Notes: generated from the letters alone by a model not told the origin. Numbered from the stretch's first letter, positions 36,564 to 47,945 are shown. The stretch: 64,000 bases of DNA from Halomonas saccharevitans (GCF_900116405.1 NZ_FPAQ01000001.1:144293-208292), one strand, 5' to 3'. Numbers and translations are program-made.

Positions 36564-38588
36564 TCAGCGCCGTGAGGGTGAGGCCTGCAATCCCCACATG
36601 AAATAGGCGCCGCCTAGCAGCGAGGCCATCAGGCCGGCGGGGATCTCCTCGGGGAACAGCAGCTGGCGGCCCAGCCCGTCGGCCAGCACCATCAGCAGGG
36701 CGCCGGTGAGCGCCGCTCCGGCCAGGTGCGCCCGGGCCCGGGCGAAGCCCATCAGGCGCGCCATGTGGGGGGCCAGCAGGCCGACGAAGGAGAGCGGCCC
36801 CACCACCAGGGTGGCGCCGGCGGTGAGCAGCGCCACCATCAGCAGCAGCGCCAGCCGCGCGCGGGCCAGGGGCAGCCCCAGGGCCGTGGCGGTGGCGCCG
36901 CCCAGCGGCAGGATATCCAGCCAGCGCCCGAGCGGCGCGGCTACCAGGGCCAGCAGCAGGGCCGCCGCGGCCACCGACAGCGCGCTGGTCGGGTCGACGT
37001 AGTAAGTAGAGCCGGATAGCCAGGCGATGACCTGCTGGCCTCGGGGGTCACCGCCGGCCAGCACCACGCCCTTGATCGCCTCGAACAGCGCGGTGATCGC
37101 CACGCCGGTCAGCAGCAGCCGTTCCGGCTGGAAGCCGCTGGCGCGGTTGAGACCCACCAGCACCGCCAGGCTGGCCAACGCCCCCAGGGTGCCGGCGGCC
37201 ACCAGCGTCAGGTTGTCGGGAGCGGGCAGCAGGAAGATGGCGCCCATCAGGGCGATGGCGCTGCCGCCGCTGATGCCCAGCACCTCGGGGCTGGCCATGG
37301 GGTTGGCGGTCAGGCGCTGGATCAGGGTGCCGGCGATGGCGAGCATTACCCCGCAGCCGGCGGCGGCCAGCGCCCGGGGCACACGCCACTGCAGCAGCGT
37401 CCAGTCGCTGGGCGAGGCCCACTGCCAGCCGTCGGCGCCCTGACCGGCGAGCATTGCGACCGCCCCCACGCCCAGCAAGGCGATGGCGAGCCCGCCGGCC
37501 AGCCGCCCGGGCGCCGGATGACGCCCACCGAGCGCGCGGGCCTCACGCGGGGGCGTCTCGCCGGCCAGGCGCAGTCGCGGAATCAGCCACAGCAGTAGCG
37601 GGGCGCCCAGGGCCGCGGTGGTGGCGCCGGTGGGAATCAGGGTCGGCAGGTGCCCCGAGACCCGCTGCAGGACGAGGTCCGTAGCGGCCAGCAGCAGGGC
37701 GCCGAGCAGCGTCGACCAGGCGAGCCGAGCGCCCAGGCGCCGCGCGCCGGCCAGGCGCACGATATTGGGCGCGGCCAGGCCGATGAAGCCGACGATGCCC
37801 ACCACGCTGACCACGCAGCCGGTGAGAAAGACCGCGAGCCCGAGGCCGGCGAGGCGCAGATGCTTGAGCGAGACGCCGAGACTGCGCGCGCCGGCCTCGT
37901 CGAGGGCGAGCACCGCCAGGGGGCGCAGCAGCAGCCAGGCGAGCAGGCCGCCGATCGCCAGGCGCGGCGCCAGGAAGGCGACGTCCTGCCAGCCGTTCTG
38001 GGCGAGCGAGCCGGCTCCCCAGATCAGCAGTCCCTTTAGCTCCTCCTGATGGAAGAGCAGCAGCACCATGGAGAGCGCTCCGAAGTAGAGGTTGACCACC
38101 AGGCCGCCGAGCACCACCACCACCGGCGCCAGGCCGCGCCGCCAGGCCAGGGCGAAGACCAGGCCCATGGCCATGCCGCCGCCGGCCAGTGCCACCCACT
38201 CCCGCCCCAGCCCCAGCAGGCCCGGGGCCATCAGCGAGGCGGCCATCAGCGCCAAGTTGGCGCCACTCGCCACGCCCAGGGTGGTGGGGGCGGCCAGGGG
38301 GTTGCGCAGCACCTGCTGCATCAACACGCCGGCGAGCGCCAGGCCGCCGCCGGCGAGCAGCGCCATGGCGAGTCGCGGCCACCAGGCGTAGTGCAGCACC
38401 AGCGTCGAGGCGGCATCGAGCGTCGCCTCGGGGGCGAACAGCGCGATTAGGCCCGGCCCCAGACCGGGACCGGCGAGCAGGTGGCCAAGGGCGAGGGCCA
38501 GCACGCCGAGGGCGAGCGGCAGGCCGAGCGCGCCTGGGGTCAGTCGGGGACGCCATGGGCGGCGAGTGGCGAGGGCGTCAGGCGGCAT
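36564..38588 (-). CDS. fhuB: Fused iron-siderophore ABC permease FhuB
   Basis: Inner-membrane channel for ferric hydroxamates. The 674-residue protein is a tandem of two FecCD-type permeases, each with about ten helices: the first half has GGGLALAGVLMQQVLRNPLA and the second half ATLIQRLTANPMASPEVLG; each half also carries a coupling stretch with a LGAA/GLLAPH region (GLAAPNIVR, GLLAPHMARL). This fused form is characteristic of FhuB. The ATG at 38588 overlaps the fhuD stop and has TGGAG at the right distance; an ATG at 38606 is less likely. Last gene of a Fur-type operon fhuC-fhuD-fhuB on the minus strand. Confidence 0.9.
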   Translation of the reverse strand: MPPDALATRRPWRPRLTPGALGLPLALGVLALALGHLLAGPGLGPGLIALFAPEATLDAASTLVLHYAWWPRLAMALLAGGGLALAGVLMQQVLRNPLAAPTTLGVASGANLALMAASLMAPGLLGLGREWVALAGGGMAMGLVFALAWRRGLAPVVVVLGGLVVNLYFGALSMVLLLFHQEELKGLLIWGAGSLAQNGWQDVAFLAPRLAIGGLLAWLLLRPLAVLALDEAGARSLGVSLKHLRLAGLGLAVFLTGCVVSVVGIVGFIGLAAPNIVRLAGARRLGARLAWSTLLGALLLAATDLVLQRVSGHLPTLIPTGATTAALGAPLLLWLIPRLRLAGETPPREARALGGRHPAPGRLAGGLAIALLGVGAVAMLAGQGADGWQWASPSDWTLLQWRVPRALAAAGCGVMLAIAGTLIQRLTANPMASPEVLGISGGSAIALMGAIFLLPAPDNLTLVAAGTLGALASLAVLVGLNRASGFQPERLLLTGVAITALFEAIKGVVLAGGDPRGQQVIAWLSGSTYYVDPTSALSVAAAALLLALVAAPLGRWLDILPLGGATATALGLPLARARLALLLMVALLTAGATLVVGPLSFVGLLAPHMARLMGFARARAHLAGAALTGALLMVLADGLGRQLLFPEEIPAGLMASLLGGAYFMWGLQASPSRR

Positions 38589-39447
38589 CGTCGGGCTCCA
38601 GGGCATTCACCAGTTGCTCGGCGAAACGCTCGGCCGAGGGCAGTGCGCCGAAGCTCCAGATCGGCGGCAGCACGATAGGAGTGCCGCGGCTCGCCTCGAC
38701 CAGGTGACCCCACAGGCCGCCGTCGTCCAGGCGCTCGCGGACCCCGGCGGGGTAGGGTTCCACCACCACCAGGCGGGCATCGAGGCCGGCCAGCGCCTCG
38801 AGGCCCACCAGCGAGAAGCCCCAGGCATTGGTGGGGCCGGTCCAGGCGTTGTCGATGCCCAGCCGATCGAGCACCGCCTGGTAGAGGCCGTTATCACCGA
38901 AGACCCGCACATGGCGGCTATTCATGAACTGCATGATCAGAAGCGGCGCTGTGGCGTCATCGAGTCGCTGGCGCAGGGCATCGAGCCGGGCCTCGGTCTG
39001 CTCGATCAGCCCCGACGCCGCCTCGGGGCGCTCGACCATCTCGCCGATCGAGCGGGTCAGTTCGCGCATCTCGCGCCAGGTGTCGCGCTCGGGGCGATAG
39101 AGCGGCAGGGTTTCCACCGGGGCGATGTGCTCGAGACGCGGCGTCAGGTTGGCGAACATCGGCGAGATGAGGATGCGCTCCGGCGCCAGGCTTGCCAGCC
39201 GCTCGAGGTTGGGCTGGCTGCGCAGGCCCAGATCGATCGTCGAGGCGGGCAGGGCGGGTTCGCCCACCCAGGCATGATAGGCCTCGACCTGGGCCACGGC
39301 GGCGGGGGGCTCGCCGAGGGCGACGAGCGTCTCGGCCAGGGTCCAGTCGAGGGTGGCGAGGCGCGGCGCATCGGCCGGGGTCGCGGCGGCGACCAGCGCG
39401 GCGGTCAGGCCGGCCAGCCATGTCAGGGCGCGTCGAGGGCGGGGCAC
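38578..39447 (-). CDS. fhuD: Iron-siderophore periplasmic binding protein, FhuD type
   Basis: Captures ferric siderophore in the periplasm and delivers it to FhuB. The 289-residue protein has a signal peptide (PRPRRALTWLAGLTAALVA, cleavage near residues 25-27) and the FhuD layout: RLATLDWTLAETLVALGEPP, LASLAPERILISP, and WGFSLVGLEAL. The start is taken as GTG 39447, with TGGAG 6 bases upstream; a TTG at 39477 would add ten residues. It shares bases with the fhuB start. There is no lipobox, so it is a soluble periplasmic form. Confidence 0.87.
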   Translation of the reverse strand: MPRPRRALTWLAGLTAALVAAATPADAPRLATLDWTLAETLVALGEPPAAVAQVEAYHAWVGEPALPASTIDLGLRSQPNLERLASLAPERILISPMFANLTPRLEHIAPVETLPLYRPERDTWREMRELTRSIGEMVERPEAASGLIEQTEARLDALRQRLDDATAPLLIMQFMNSRHVRVFGDNGLYQAVLDRLGIDNAWTGPTNAWGFSLVGLEALAGLDARLVVVEPYPAGVRERLDDGGLWGHLVEASRGTPIVLPPIWSFGALPSAERFAEQLVNALEPDDAA

Positions 39448-39488
39448 GGGTGACTCCAGGGGCGATTCCAAGGTCAATGGATAGCGGG

Positions 39489-40256
39489 CTAGTGGGCGAT
39501 GGCGACGCGGTGCTCGCCACAGGGGTGGGCCATGACGTGCATGGGAATGCCGTAGATGGCCTTCAGGGTCTCGCCGTTCATCAGCGCCTCGGGCGTGCCC
39601 TCGGCCAGCAGGCGGCCGCCGTGCAGGGCCACCAGACGGTCGCAGTATCGCGATGCCATGTTGATGTCGTGAAGCACGATGATCACCCCGAGGCCGAGCT
39701 CTCGGCAGAGTCTTCGGGTTAGCGCCAGCACCTCCACCTGGTGGGCGATATCCAGCGCGGCTAGGGGCTCGTCGAGCAGCAGGAAGCGGCTGCCCTGGGC
39801 GAGCAGCATGGCCAGCCAGACGCGCTGGCGCTCCCCGCCGGAGAGGGTGTCCACCTGGCGGTCGGCGAAGGGCTCGGTATGGGTCAGTGCCATGGCTCGC
39901 TCGATGGCCGCCTCGTCATCGCGGCCATGTCGGCCCAGCAGGCCGCGCCAGGGGTAGCGGCCGAAGCCCACGAGCTCGCGGCCCGTGAGGTTGTCGGCAG
40001 CGGGCAGGTGCTGGGGCAGGTAGGCGACCCGACGAGCGAAGGCGCGATGGCCCCAGCTCGTCAGCGGCTTGCCGTCCAGCCTGAGCTCGCCCCGAGTGGC
40101 GGGCTGCTGGCGGGCCAGCAGCTTGAGCAGGGTCGACTTGCCCGAGCCGTTATGGCCGATCAGGCCATGGACCCGGCCTTCCGCGAAGGCGAGATCGAGG
40201 GGATGCAGCAGGCACTGGCCGTTGACCTCGTAGGAGGCGGCGCGCGTTTCAATCAT
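39489..40256 (-). CDS. fhuC: Iron-siderophore ABC transporter ATP-binding protein FhuC
   Basis: ATPase of the ferric hydroxamate importer. The 255-residue protein has Walker [10 protein letters not shown] (34-42), the Q-loop region in YLPQHLPA, signature [17 protein letters not shown] and Walker [13 protein letters not shown]; the wording is typical of FhuC/FepC. The start is ATG 40256, with GGAG upstream; an in-frame start at 40367 would run through the promoter and Fur box. First gene of fhuC-fhuD-fhuB, divergent from an ABC transporter with fused domains. Confidence 0.92.
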   Translation of the reverse strand: MIETRAASYEVNGQCLLHPLDLAFAEGRVHGLIGHNGSGKSTLLKLLARQQPATRGELRLDGKPLTSWGHRAFARRVAYLPQHLPAADNLTGRELVGFGRYPWRGLLGRHGRDDEAAIERAMALTHTEPFADRQVDTLSGGERQRVWLAMLLAQGSRFLLLDEPLAALDIAHQVEVLALTRRLCRELGLGVIIVLHDINMASRYCDRLVALHGGRLLAEGTPEALMNGETLKAIYGIPMHVMAHPCGEHRVAIAH

Positions 40257-40324
40257 GGAGGGCTCCGCTCGCGGAAGGCCGCCCCGGCGGGGGCAGCGGA
40301 ATTGCCGCAAAGCGTAAGGCAAAC

Positions 40325-40343
40325 GATAATACTTATCAATATG
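40325..40343. promoter_or_regulatory. Fur box between fhuC and the divergent ABC transporter
   Basis: GATAATACTTATCAATATG matches 14 of 19 bases of the Fur consensus. It includes the inverted repeat CGATAATACTTATCA (40324-40338), which differs from the 7-1-7 Fur core at only two positions. One site lies between two divergent starts (40256 and 40406) and could control both. Confidence 0.7.
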
Positions 40344-40405
40344 ATCGGTTGGTTCGGGCGCCGACATGCCTTAGGCTTTGTCCCCCGTTTGCAAGGACCC
40401 TCACC

Positions 40406-42208
<1,803 letters not shown>

Positions 42209-42313
42209 CGCGAGCCTCACATGCTCTCCCAGGCGGTGGCCCCACGGCCACCGCCGAGTCGTATCGTCGACGCGGCTCTTCAAACGCGAATAAGTTTCAA
42301 TTGGGTTGTTGTT

Positions 42314-42332
42314 ATTAATGCGAGTCATTATC
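42314..42332 (+). promoter_or_regulatory. Fur box before the first TonB-dependent receptor
   Basis: ATTAATGCGAGTCATTATC matches 14 of 19 bases of the Fur consensus, with CATTATC perfect at the 3' side. It lies about 40 bases before the preferred receptor start at 42375 and argues against in-frame starts at 42306 and 42318, which would put the operator inside the gene. Confidence 0.65.
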
Positions 42333-42374
42333 ATGCGCTTTCCCGTGCATCTGACCCAGAGGCTTGCTTTCCCC

Positions 42375-44582
42375 ATGTTCCCATCCGCTTCCCGCCGCGT
42401 CGGGGTCGACCCCCTCGCCCAAGCCGTGCGCCGCGCCCTTGGCCTCGCCGCCCTCGGCAGCCTCGTGCTGGGCTCGCCCACCCTGCTGGCCCAGGAGGCT
42501 GCGTCCGCCGAAGAGCTCGAGACGGTCACCGTCGAGGCCGAGGCGCTGTCGCTGGTCACCGAGGGGGCCGACGACTATCGGGTCGCCCAGACCAGCACCG
42601 CAACCAGGCTCGACCTGACACCCCGCGAGACCCCGCAGTCCGTCTCCACGGTGACCCAGGCCCAGATCGACGACTTCAACCTCGACACCATCAACGACGT
42701 GCTGGAGTCCACGCCGGGCGTGACGGTGGAGCGTGTCGAGACGGACCGTACCTACTACAGCTCGCGGGGCTTCGAGATCTCGAACCTGCAGGTCGACGGC
42801 CTGCGCCTGCCCATGCCCTACAACAACGTCCACGGCGACATCGATACCGCCGTCTACGACCGGGTTGAGGTGGTGCGCGGCGCTACCGGGCTGATGTCCG
42901 GCTCGGGCAACCCGGCGGCCACCGTCAACTTCGTCCGCAAGCGCCCCACCGCGACCCCTCACGCCTCCGTCACCGGCAGTCTTGGCAGCGATGACCACCG
43001 CCGTCTGGCACTGGATGTCTCCGGCCCCCTGGACGATGAAGGTCGGGTGCGCGGCCGCCTGGTGGCCGCGGGGCAGGACAGCGACTCCTACCTGGATCGG
43101 CTTCATCGGGAGCGGGGTGTGCTCTTCGGCGTGCTGGAAGCCGACCTGACCGACAGCACCCAGCTGGCGCTGGGGCATACCTGGCAGCAGAACGACACCG
43201 ACGGCAACATGTGGGGGGCGCTGCCGCTCTACGACTCGGCTGGCAACTCCACCGACTATGATCGTTCGACGTCATCGGCGCCCGACTGGTCATACTGGAA
43301 TACCGAGACCCAGCGCAGCTTCGTCGAACTGACCCAGCGGCTCTCCAACGACTGGTCGCTGAAGGGTACGGTGACGCATCTGGATATGATATCCGATGGC
43401 GAAATGCTCTATATCGGTAACGTGCCTGACGCGAGCACAGGTAACATTCCGGCCACCTATCTCAATGCTGATGGTGACCCTGTAAATTCAATGTTGGTGA
43501 GTCAGTATGACCGTCATCTTGAACAGTGGGTGGCCGATATTCACGCTAAGGGAGATGTGAATCTCTTTGGACGAAATCATCAGCTGGTTCTGGGGACTGA
43601 CTGGAGTCAGAGCCGTAACCAGCAGGTGTCCTTGTATGGTGATGCTCCAGATGAAATTCCGGATTTAGATGGTTGGGACGGTGGTTATCCCCAGTCCGGG
43701 AGTTGGTATAGCGATCCGGATTGGACAGGGGATGCCACCATCAAGGAGCGCAGCGTCTACGGGGCCGGCAATCTGGACCTGGCCGACCGCTGGACGCTGG
43801 TCACCGGCGCCCGGGTGAGCTGGCTGGACACCGTGGGCGAGCAGTACGGCAGCTCCCAGGACACCACCCTCGACTATGAGCTGACGCCCTATGCCGGCCT
43901 GATCTACGACGTCACCGACCGCGCCTCGCTCTACGCCAGCTATACCGAGATCTTCAATCCCCAGACCGAGATGGACCGCAGCGGCCAGTATCTTGATCCC
44001 ATCGAGGGGGCCAGCTACGAGATGGGGCTCAAGGCGGACGTCTTTGACGGGGGCGCCGATGCGGCCCTGGCCGTGTTCCGTACTGAGCAAAATAATGTGG
44101 CTCAGGTGATCGATAATATCGGTGGCCGGGATGTTTACGCTGGGGCAGACGGCATCACCAGCGAGGGTGTCGAGGTGACCCTGGCCGGTGAGCTGGCACC
44201 GGGCTGGCAGGCGAGCGCAGGCTACACTTACCTGGATATCGAGGACGCCGACGGCGAGGCCACCAATACCTATATCCCGCGTCATCTGGTGCGTGCGACC
44301 ACCAGCTATCGGCCGGCGTCCCTGGCCGCGCTCAAGGTCGGCGCCCGGCTGCGCTGGCAGGACGATATCGAGCGCGAGCGCGACAACGCCGACGGCAAGA
44401 CCCGCCAGGACGCCTATGCGCTGGTCGACCTGATGGCGAGCTACGACTTCAGCGACAGCCTGACCGGCTCGCTGAACGTCAACAACGTCACCGACGAAAA
44501 GTACCTGACCAGCCTGAAGTGGGATCAGGGCTTCTATGGCGCGCCGCGCCACGTCATGGCCAACTTGACCTGGACCTACTGA
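42375..44582 (+). CDS. TonB-dependent siderophore receptor (FhuE-like)
   Basis: Outer-membrane gated barrel for a ferric siderophore. The 735-residue protein has a signal peptide (to about residue 40, ending LLAQ), a TonB box ETVTVEA (49-55), the plug with TPRETPQSVSTVTQAQ, DRVEVVRGATGLMSGSGNPA, and a 22-strand-type barrel ending in an aromatic residue (LTWTY). The plug wording is that of FhuE/FpvA-type hydroxamate receptors. Start 42375 leaves the Fur box outside the gene. Codons between about 43380 and 43735, and again near 44080-44150, are far more AT-rich than the rest, suggesting recombination. The actual ligand is unknown. Confidence 0.9.
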   Translation: MFPSASRRVGVDPLAQAVRRALGLAALGSLVLGSPTLLAQEAASAEELETVTVEAEALSLVTEGADDYRVAQTSTATRLDLTPRETPQSVSTVTQAQIDDFNLDTINDVLESTPGVTVERVETDRTYYSSRGFEISNLQVDGLRLPMPYNNVHGDIDTAVYDRVEVVRGATGLMSGSGNPAATVNFVRKRPTATPHASVTGSLGSDDHRRLALDVSGPLDDEGRVRGRLVAAGQDSDSYLDRLHRERGVLFGVLEADLTDSTQLALGHTWQQNDTDGNMWGALPLYDSAGNSTDYDRSTSSAPDWSYWNTETQRSFVELTQRLSNDWSLKGTVTHLDMISDGEMLYIGNVPDASTGNIPATYLNADGDPVNSMLVSQYDRHLEQWVADIHAKGDVNLFGRNHQLVLGTDWSQSRNQQVSLYGDAPDEIPDLDGWDGGYPQSGSWYSDPDWTGDATIKERSVYGAGNLDLADRWTLVTGARVSWLDTVGEQYGSSQDTTLDYELTPYAGLIYDVTDRASLYASYTEIFNPQTEMDRSGQYLDPIEGASYEMGLKADVFDGGADAALAVFRTEQNNVAQVIDNIGGRDVYAGADGITSEGVEVTLAGELAPGWQASAGYTYLDIEDADGEATNTYIPRHLVRATTSYRPASLAALKVGARLRWQDDIERERDNADGKTRQDAYALVDLMASYDFSDSLTGSLNVNNVTDEKYLTSLKWDQGFYGAPRHVMANLTWTY

Positions 44583-44610
44583 GGCATCGCCTCGTTCGAC
44601 CAAGCCATCC

Positions 44611-44647
44611 AGGGCCCACCCCGGCGACGGGGTGGGCCCTTGTCGTT
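44611..44647 (+). terminator. Terminator after the first receptor gene
   Basis: Twelve-base perfect arms AGGGCCCACCCC (44611-44622) and GGGGTGGGCCCT (44629-44640), 6-nt loop, then TGTCGTTT. Confidence 0.8.
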
Positions 44648-44753
44648 TCCGAGGGAGGGATCGGTGTTGTCGGTTCCCTCGCACCCGCCCAGGTCCTCGA
44701 GGAGGGGCGGGGCTTTCCGTATGTCAGGGCATCGCCGATGACTGCCGGGCACG

Positions 44754-44785
44754 AAAAAAGACCGGCAGCCCGAGGGTTGCCGGTC
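44754..44785 (-). terminator. Terminator after the second receptor gene
   Basis: An 11-bp stem (44760-44770 with 44775-44785, loop CGAG, one G-U pair). Read on the minus strand it is followed by six T, a textbook rho-independent terminator 28 bases after the stop at 44813. Confidence 0.88.
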
Positions 44786-44812
44786 AACGTCGACTGAAGT
44801 GAGGCGCGAGGG

Positions 44813-46900
44813 TCAGAAATCGTAGCTGACGCTGGCCTTTACGCTGCGCTCGGCGCCGAAGTAGCAGAACTGCAGCGAGTTGCAGGAGGCTACGTAGTCC
44901 TTGTCGAGCAGGTTGTTGACATTGAGCCGGGCGCTGACGCCGTCCATCCCCAGCTGGCCGAGGTCGTAGCTGAGGGCAGCATCGACCAGGGTGTAGTCCG
45001 GCACCTGCTCGGTGTTGGCCCGGTCGGCCTGGATGTCGGCGTGGTAGCGCACGCCGAGGCCGGCGCCGAGGCCCTCGAGGACGCCGTTCTGCGCCGCGTA
45101 TGAGCCCCACACGGAGGCGATGTGGCGGGGCGCGTAGATAGCGTGGCTGCCCTCCTCGCTGTCGACGTCGCTCTTGGCGTAGGTGATGTCGGTGTAGCTG
45201 TAGCCGGCCTTGAAGCGCAGGCTGTCGGTCAGCTGGGTGTGCGCCTCCAGCTCGACGCCTTGGGACTCGATCTCGCCGATGGAGCGGTAGGGGTCGGTGG
45301 GCTGCTCCTTGGTGGCGACGTTGTCCTGCTCGATATGGAACAGCGACACGCTGTACTGGTCCTGGGAGCCGTTGGGCTGGTATTTCAGGCCGGCCTCGAC
45401 CTGCTTGCCTTCCATCGGCTCGAGCACGTCGCCATCGATATCGACGAAGCTGGTCGGGGTGAAGGCGGTGTTGTAGCTGACGTAGGGCGCCAAGCCGTTG
45501 TCGAACAGGTAGAGCAGGCCGGCGCGGCCGCTGAAGTAGGTCTCGTCGAGGGTATCCTCGCGGTCGGCCAGCTTCTGCTCATTGGTGATCGAGACGCGGT
45601 CGTAGCGCCCGCCGAGGGTGAGGCGCCAATGATCGAGGGCCATCTGGTCCTGCAGGTAGACACCGGTCTGGCTCAGCTCGTGGCGTTCGTCGTTGGTGGT
45701 CACGATGTCGCCGCTCGGGTCGGCGCCATACTCGGGGTGGAAGGCGTCGAGGGGCGGGAAGCTCCCCGAGCTCCACTTCACGTCGGTCTCGCGGTGCTGG
45801 TAGTGGGCACCGACCAGCAGGGTGTGGTCCACGGGCCCGCTGCTCAGCCGCGCCTCGAGCTGGTTGTCGAGGGTCCAGGCCTCCATAGACTCCTCGCCGC
45901 CGGCGTAGTAGCGGTTGAGCTCGGTGTCGCTGGTCCAGCCGTAGCCGTAGACCTGGTTCATGGTCACGTCGGTGTTGAGGTAGAGCAACTTCTGGCGGCC
46001 CGTCCAGGCGTCGTTGAAGCGGTGCTCCAGGTCATAGCCGAACAGGCGCTGGGTGCGTTCGAACTTGTCGTAGTCTTCCTCGCCGTCGAAGAAGGTGTTG
46101 TCGATCCGGCGGCCGTTGCGGCTCTCCACGGCGCCCTCATAGGGCACGCCGGAGTGGTAGCCGCCCTCCGGATCCTTCTGCAGGTAGGCGTGCAGGGTCA
46201 GGCTGGTGGCGTCGGTTATGTCCCAGGTCAGCTGGGGCGCGATGGCATAGCGCTCCTCTTCCACATGGTCGAACTGGGTGTCGGCGCTTTCGGCCAGTCC
46301 GGTCAAGCGATAGGCGAGCCGGCGCTCGTCGTCCAGCGGGCCGGTGAGGTCGAAGGCGGCGCTGCGCTGGGCGTTGTTGCCGACGCCGAGGCGGACCTGC
46401 CCCGAACGCTCGAACTCGGGGCTCTTGCTGGTCAACGCCACCAGGCCGCCCGGGGAGGCGCGGCCGTAGAGTACCGAGGCCGGGCCCTTGACCACCTCGA
46501 TGCTCTCGAGAAAGTAGGGATCGATGACCAGCGAGCTGTAGGAGTTGGCGTCTCCCATCAGCTTGAGGCCGTCGAGGAAGGTGTTGCTCAGGCTACCGTC
46601 GGAGAAGCCGCGCAGCACGATGTAGTCGTAGCGGCTGGAGGCGCCGACCTGGTTGGCGTAGACCCCCGGCGTGTAATTCAGGGCCCGCTGCACCGACTCG
46701 GCGCCGCGCGCCTCCCACTCCTCGTTCTCGATCACCGAGATCGACTGCGGCGTCTCGTTGAACGGCGTCTCAGTCTTGGTGGCGGCCTGGGCGGTGACGG
46801 TCAGGGTAGAGAGTTGCTCGGCGTCTTTGGCGTGGGCCGCCAGGGCGATGCTAACGGCGGCGAGCGACACCGCCAGCGCCAGCGGACGGGGAGTCGGCAT
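44813..46900 (-). CDS. TonB-dependent siderophore receptor (FhuA/FoxA-like)
   Basis: A 695-residue outer-membrane receptor. Signal peptide residues 1-24 (ending LAAHA), TonB box STLTVTA, plug with ETPQSISVIENEEWEARG and VVKGPASVLYGRASPGGLV, and a C-terminus VASCNSLQFCYFGAERS ending in phenylalanine. The cysteine pair and GAERS near the end are typical of FhuA and FoxA, receptors for ferrichrome and ferrioxamine. Start 46900 has AAGGA 8 bases upstream. Codon use matches the genome. A weak Fur box lies before it, and an AraC regulator gene lies just upstream on the same strand. Confidence 0.9.
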   Translation of the reverse strand: MPTPRPLALAVSLAAVSIALAAHAKDAEQLSTLTVTAQAATKTETPFNETPQSISVIENEEWEARGAESVQRALNYTPGVYANQVGASSRYDYIVLRGFSDGSLSNTFLDGLKLMGDANSYSSLVIDPYFLESIEVVKGPASVLYGRASPGGLVALTSKSPEFERSGQVRLGVGNNAQRSAAFDLTGPLDDERRLAYRLTGLAESADTQFDHVEEERYAIAPQLTWDITDATSLTLHAYLQKDPEGGYHSGVPYEGAVESRNGRRIDNTFFDGEEDYDKFERTQRLFGYDLEHRFNDAWTGRQKLLYLNTDVTMNQVYGYGWTSDTELNRYYAGGEESMEAWTLDNQLEARLSSGPVDHTLLVGAHYQHRETDVKWSSGSFPPLDAFHPEYGADPSGDIVTTNDERHELSQTGVYLQDQMALDHWRLTLGGRYDRVSITNEQKLADREDTLDETYFSGRAGLLYLFDNGLAPYVSYNTAFTPTSFVDIDGDVLEPMEGKQVEAGLKYQPNGSQDQYSVSLFHIEQDNVATKEQPTDPYRSIGEIESQGVELEAHTQLTDSLRFKAGYSYTDITYAKSDVDSEEGSHAIYAPRHIASVWGSYAAQNGVLEGLGAGLGVRYHADIQADRANTEQVPDYTLVDAALSYDLGQLGMDGVSARLNVNNLLDKDYVASCNSLQFCYFGAERSVKASVSYDF

Positions 46901-46932
46901 AGGGAAATCCTTGCTGAGAGCGTGTGACTTTA

Positions 46933-46951
46933 GGGAATGAGAAGTATTCAC
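46933..46951 (-). promoter_or_regulatory. Weak Fur box before the second TonB-dependent receptor
   Basis: GGGAATGAGAAGTATTCAC (forward strand) matches 12 of 19 bases of the Fur consensus and contains GAAT-N7-ATTC. It lies 33 bases upstream of the start at 46900. It might instead be an AraC-type site. Confidence 0.4.
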
Positions 46952-47003
46952 TTTTGTGCGCTAGGCGGGGTATGCCGAATGCTCACGGGGCTATTCGAGG
47001 CGA

Positions 47004-47945
47004 TCAGGTCGCCGGGGGCAGGGAACTCGGCGGGTAGCCGAACCGGCGACGAAAGGCGGTGGCGAAGTTGCTGGCGTGGCGGTAGCCGGAGAAGTGGGCG
47101 GCCTGCTGGACGCTGAAGCCCCGTGCGAGATAGCCGTGGGCCAGCGCCAGCCGGCACTCGCGCCGGTAGTCGAACACCGAGCGCCCGTAGGCGGCCTGGA
47201 ACTTGCGGCGCAGGCTAGCGGGACTCATGGCGGCGAGCTCGGCCAGGTCGGCCAGGCGATGCTCGGCGGCGGGGTTTCGGTGAAGGGTGTCCCGGACCCG
47301 CGCCAGGCGCTCGCGTTCCCGGGTGGCCTGGCGCGGTGCGCAGGTCGGCATGGGATCGCCGAAGCCGCCGCCGTGGGCCAGCAGCTGCAGGCTTAGTCCC
47401 TCGATCAGCAGGCGCTGGGCCTCCCTCATTTGCGGCATGGCGAGGGCCTGCTCGAGCCCATCTCGAAGCGGCTCGGGAAGCCGCCAGGCCCGGAGCGGAC
47501 AGGCGGAGGAGCCTGACGGGCGCACCCCGAGCCGGGTCAGGTAGGTCTCGTCGAGGCCGAGGGTCAGGGCCCGCAGGCGCTGGCCCGCCGGCTGGGAGGC
47601 GGCGAGGCCCCGATGGGGCTCGAGGCGAAGGCTCAGCGCCATGCCCGGGGTCAGCGTCAGGCTGTGGTGATCGAGGCTGACCTCGGCATGGCCTTCCAGC
47701 ATGACCACGATCGACAGCGGCGAGGGGGTGCGGGAACGCGATTCGTAGCGGTGGATCACCTCCACGTCGGAAGCGACCAGCTGCATCCCCGGACGCGGCG
47801 AGAACTCCCGCACCGTCCCGGTCATCACCGGCACCTCGGCGCTTGGCGCGAGGCCCGGCACCCGATAGTCGAGGCCGTAGTGCCGGCCATAGGCGTGCAG
47901 GTCCCGGGGCGTGTGCGCGCGCACCGGGGTTCTTGTCGCCTTCAT
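47004..47945 (-). CDS. AraC-family transcriptional regulator (PchR-like)
   Basis: A 313-residue regulator with a C-terminal AraC double helix-turn-helix (about 225-310: LADLAELAAMSPASLRRKF, then SVQQAAHFSGYRHASNFATAFRRRFG). The N-terminal 200 residues are the type seen in PchR-like proteins that sense ferric siderophores and switch on their receptor. It starts at ATG 47945, overlapping the fhuF-like stop as ATGA, so reductase and regulator are made together. The likely target is the adjacent receptor gene 103 bases downstream or the Fur-box genes nearby. Confidence 0.88.
   Translation of the reverse strand: MKATRTPVRAHTPRDLHAYGRHYGLDYRVPGLAPSAEVPVMTGTVREFSPRPGMQLVASDVEVIHRYESRSRTPSPLSIVVMLEGHAEVSLDHHSLTLTPGMALSLRLEPHRGLAASQPAGQRLRALTLGLDETYLTRLGVRPSGSSACPLRAWRLPEPLRDGLEQALAMPQMREAQRLLIEGLSLQLLAHGGGFGDPMPTCAPRQATRERERLARVRDTLHRNPAAEHRLADLAELAAMSPASLRRKFQAAYGRSVFDYRRECRLALAHGYLARGFSVQQAAHFSGYRHASNFATAFRRRFGYPPSSLPPAT

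Noticed and set aside
40257-40367. Longer fhuC start at 40367
   Set aside because: It would place the Fur box inside the coding region and adds residues not found in FhuC.
45122-46927. A 601-codon plus-strand frame opposite the second TonB receptor
   Set aside because: Shadow frame; the minus-strand receptor has signal peptide, TonB box, plug and barrel end.
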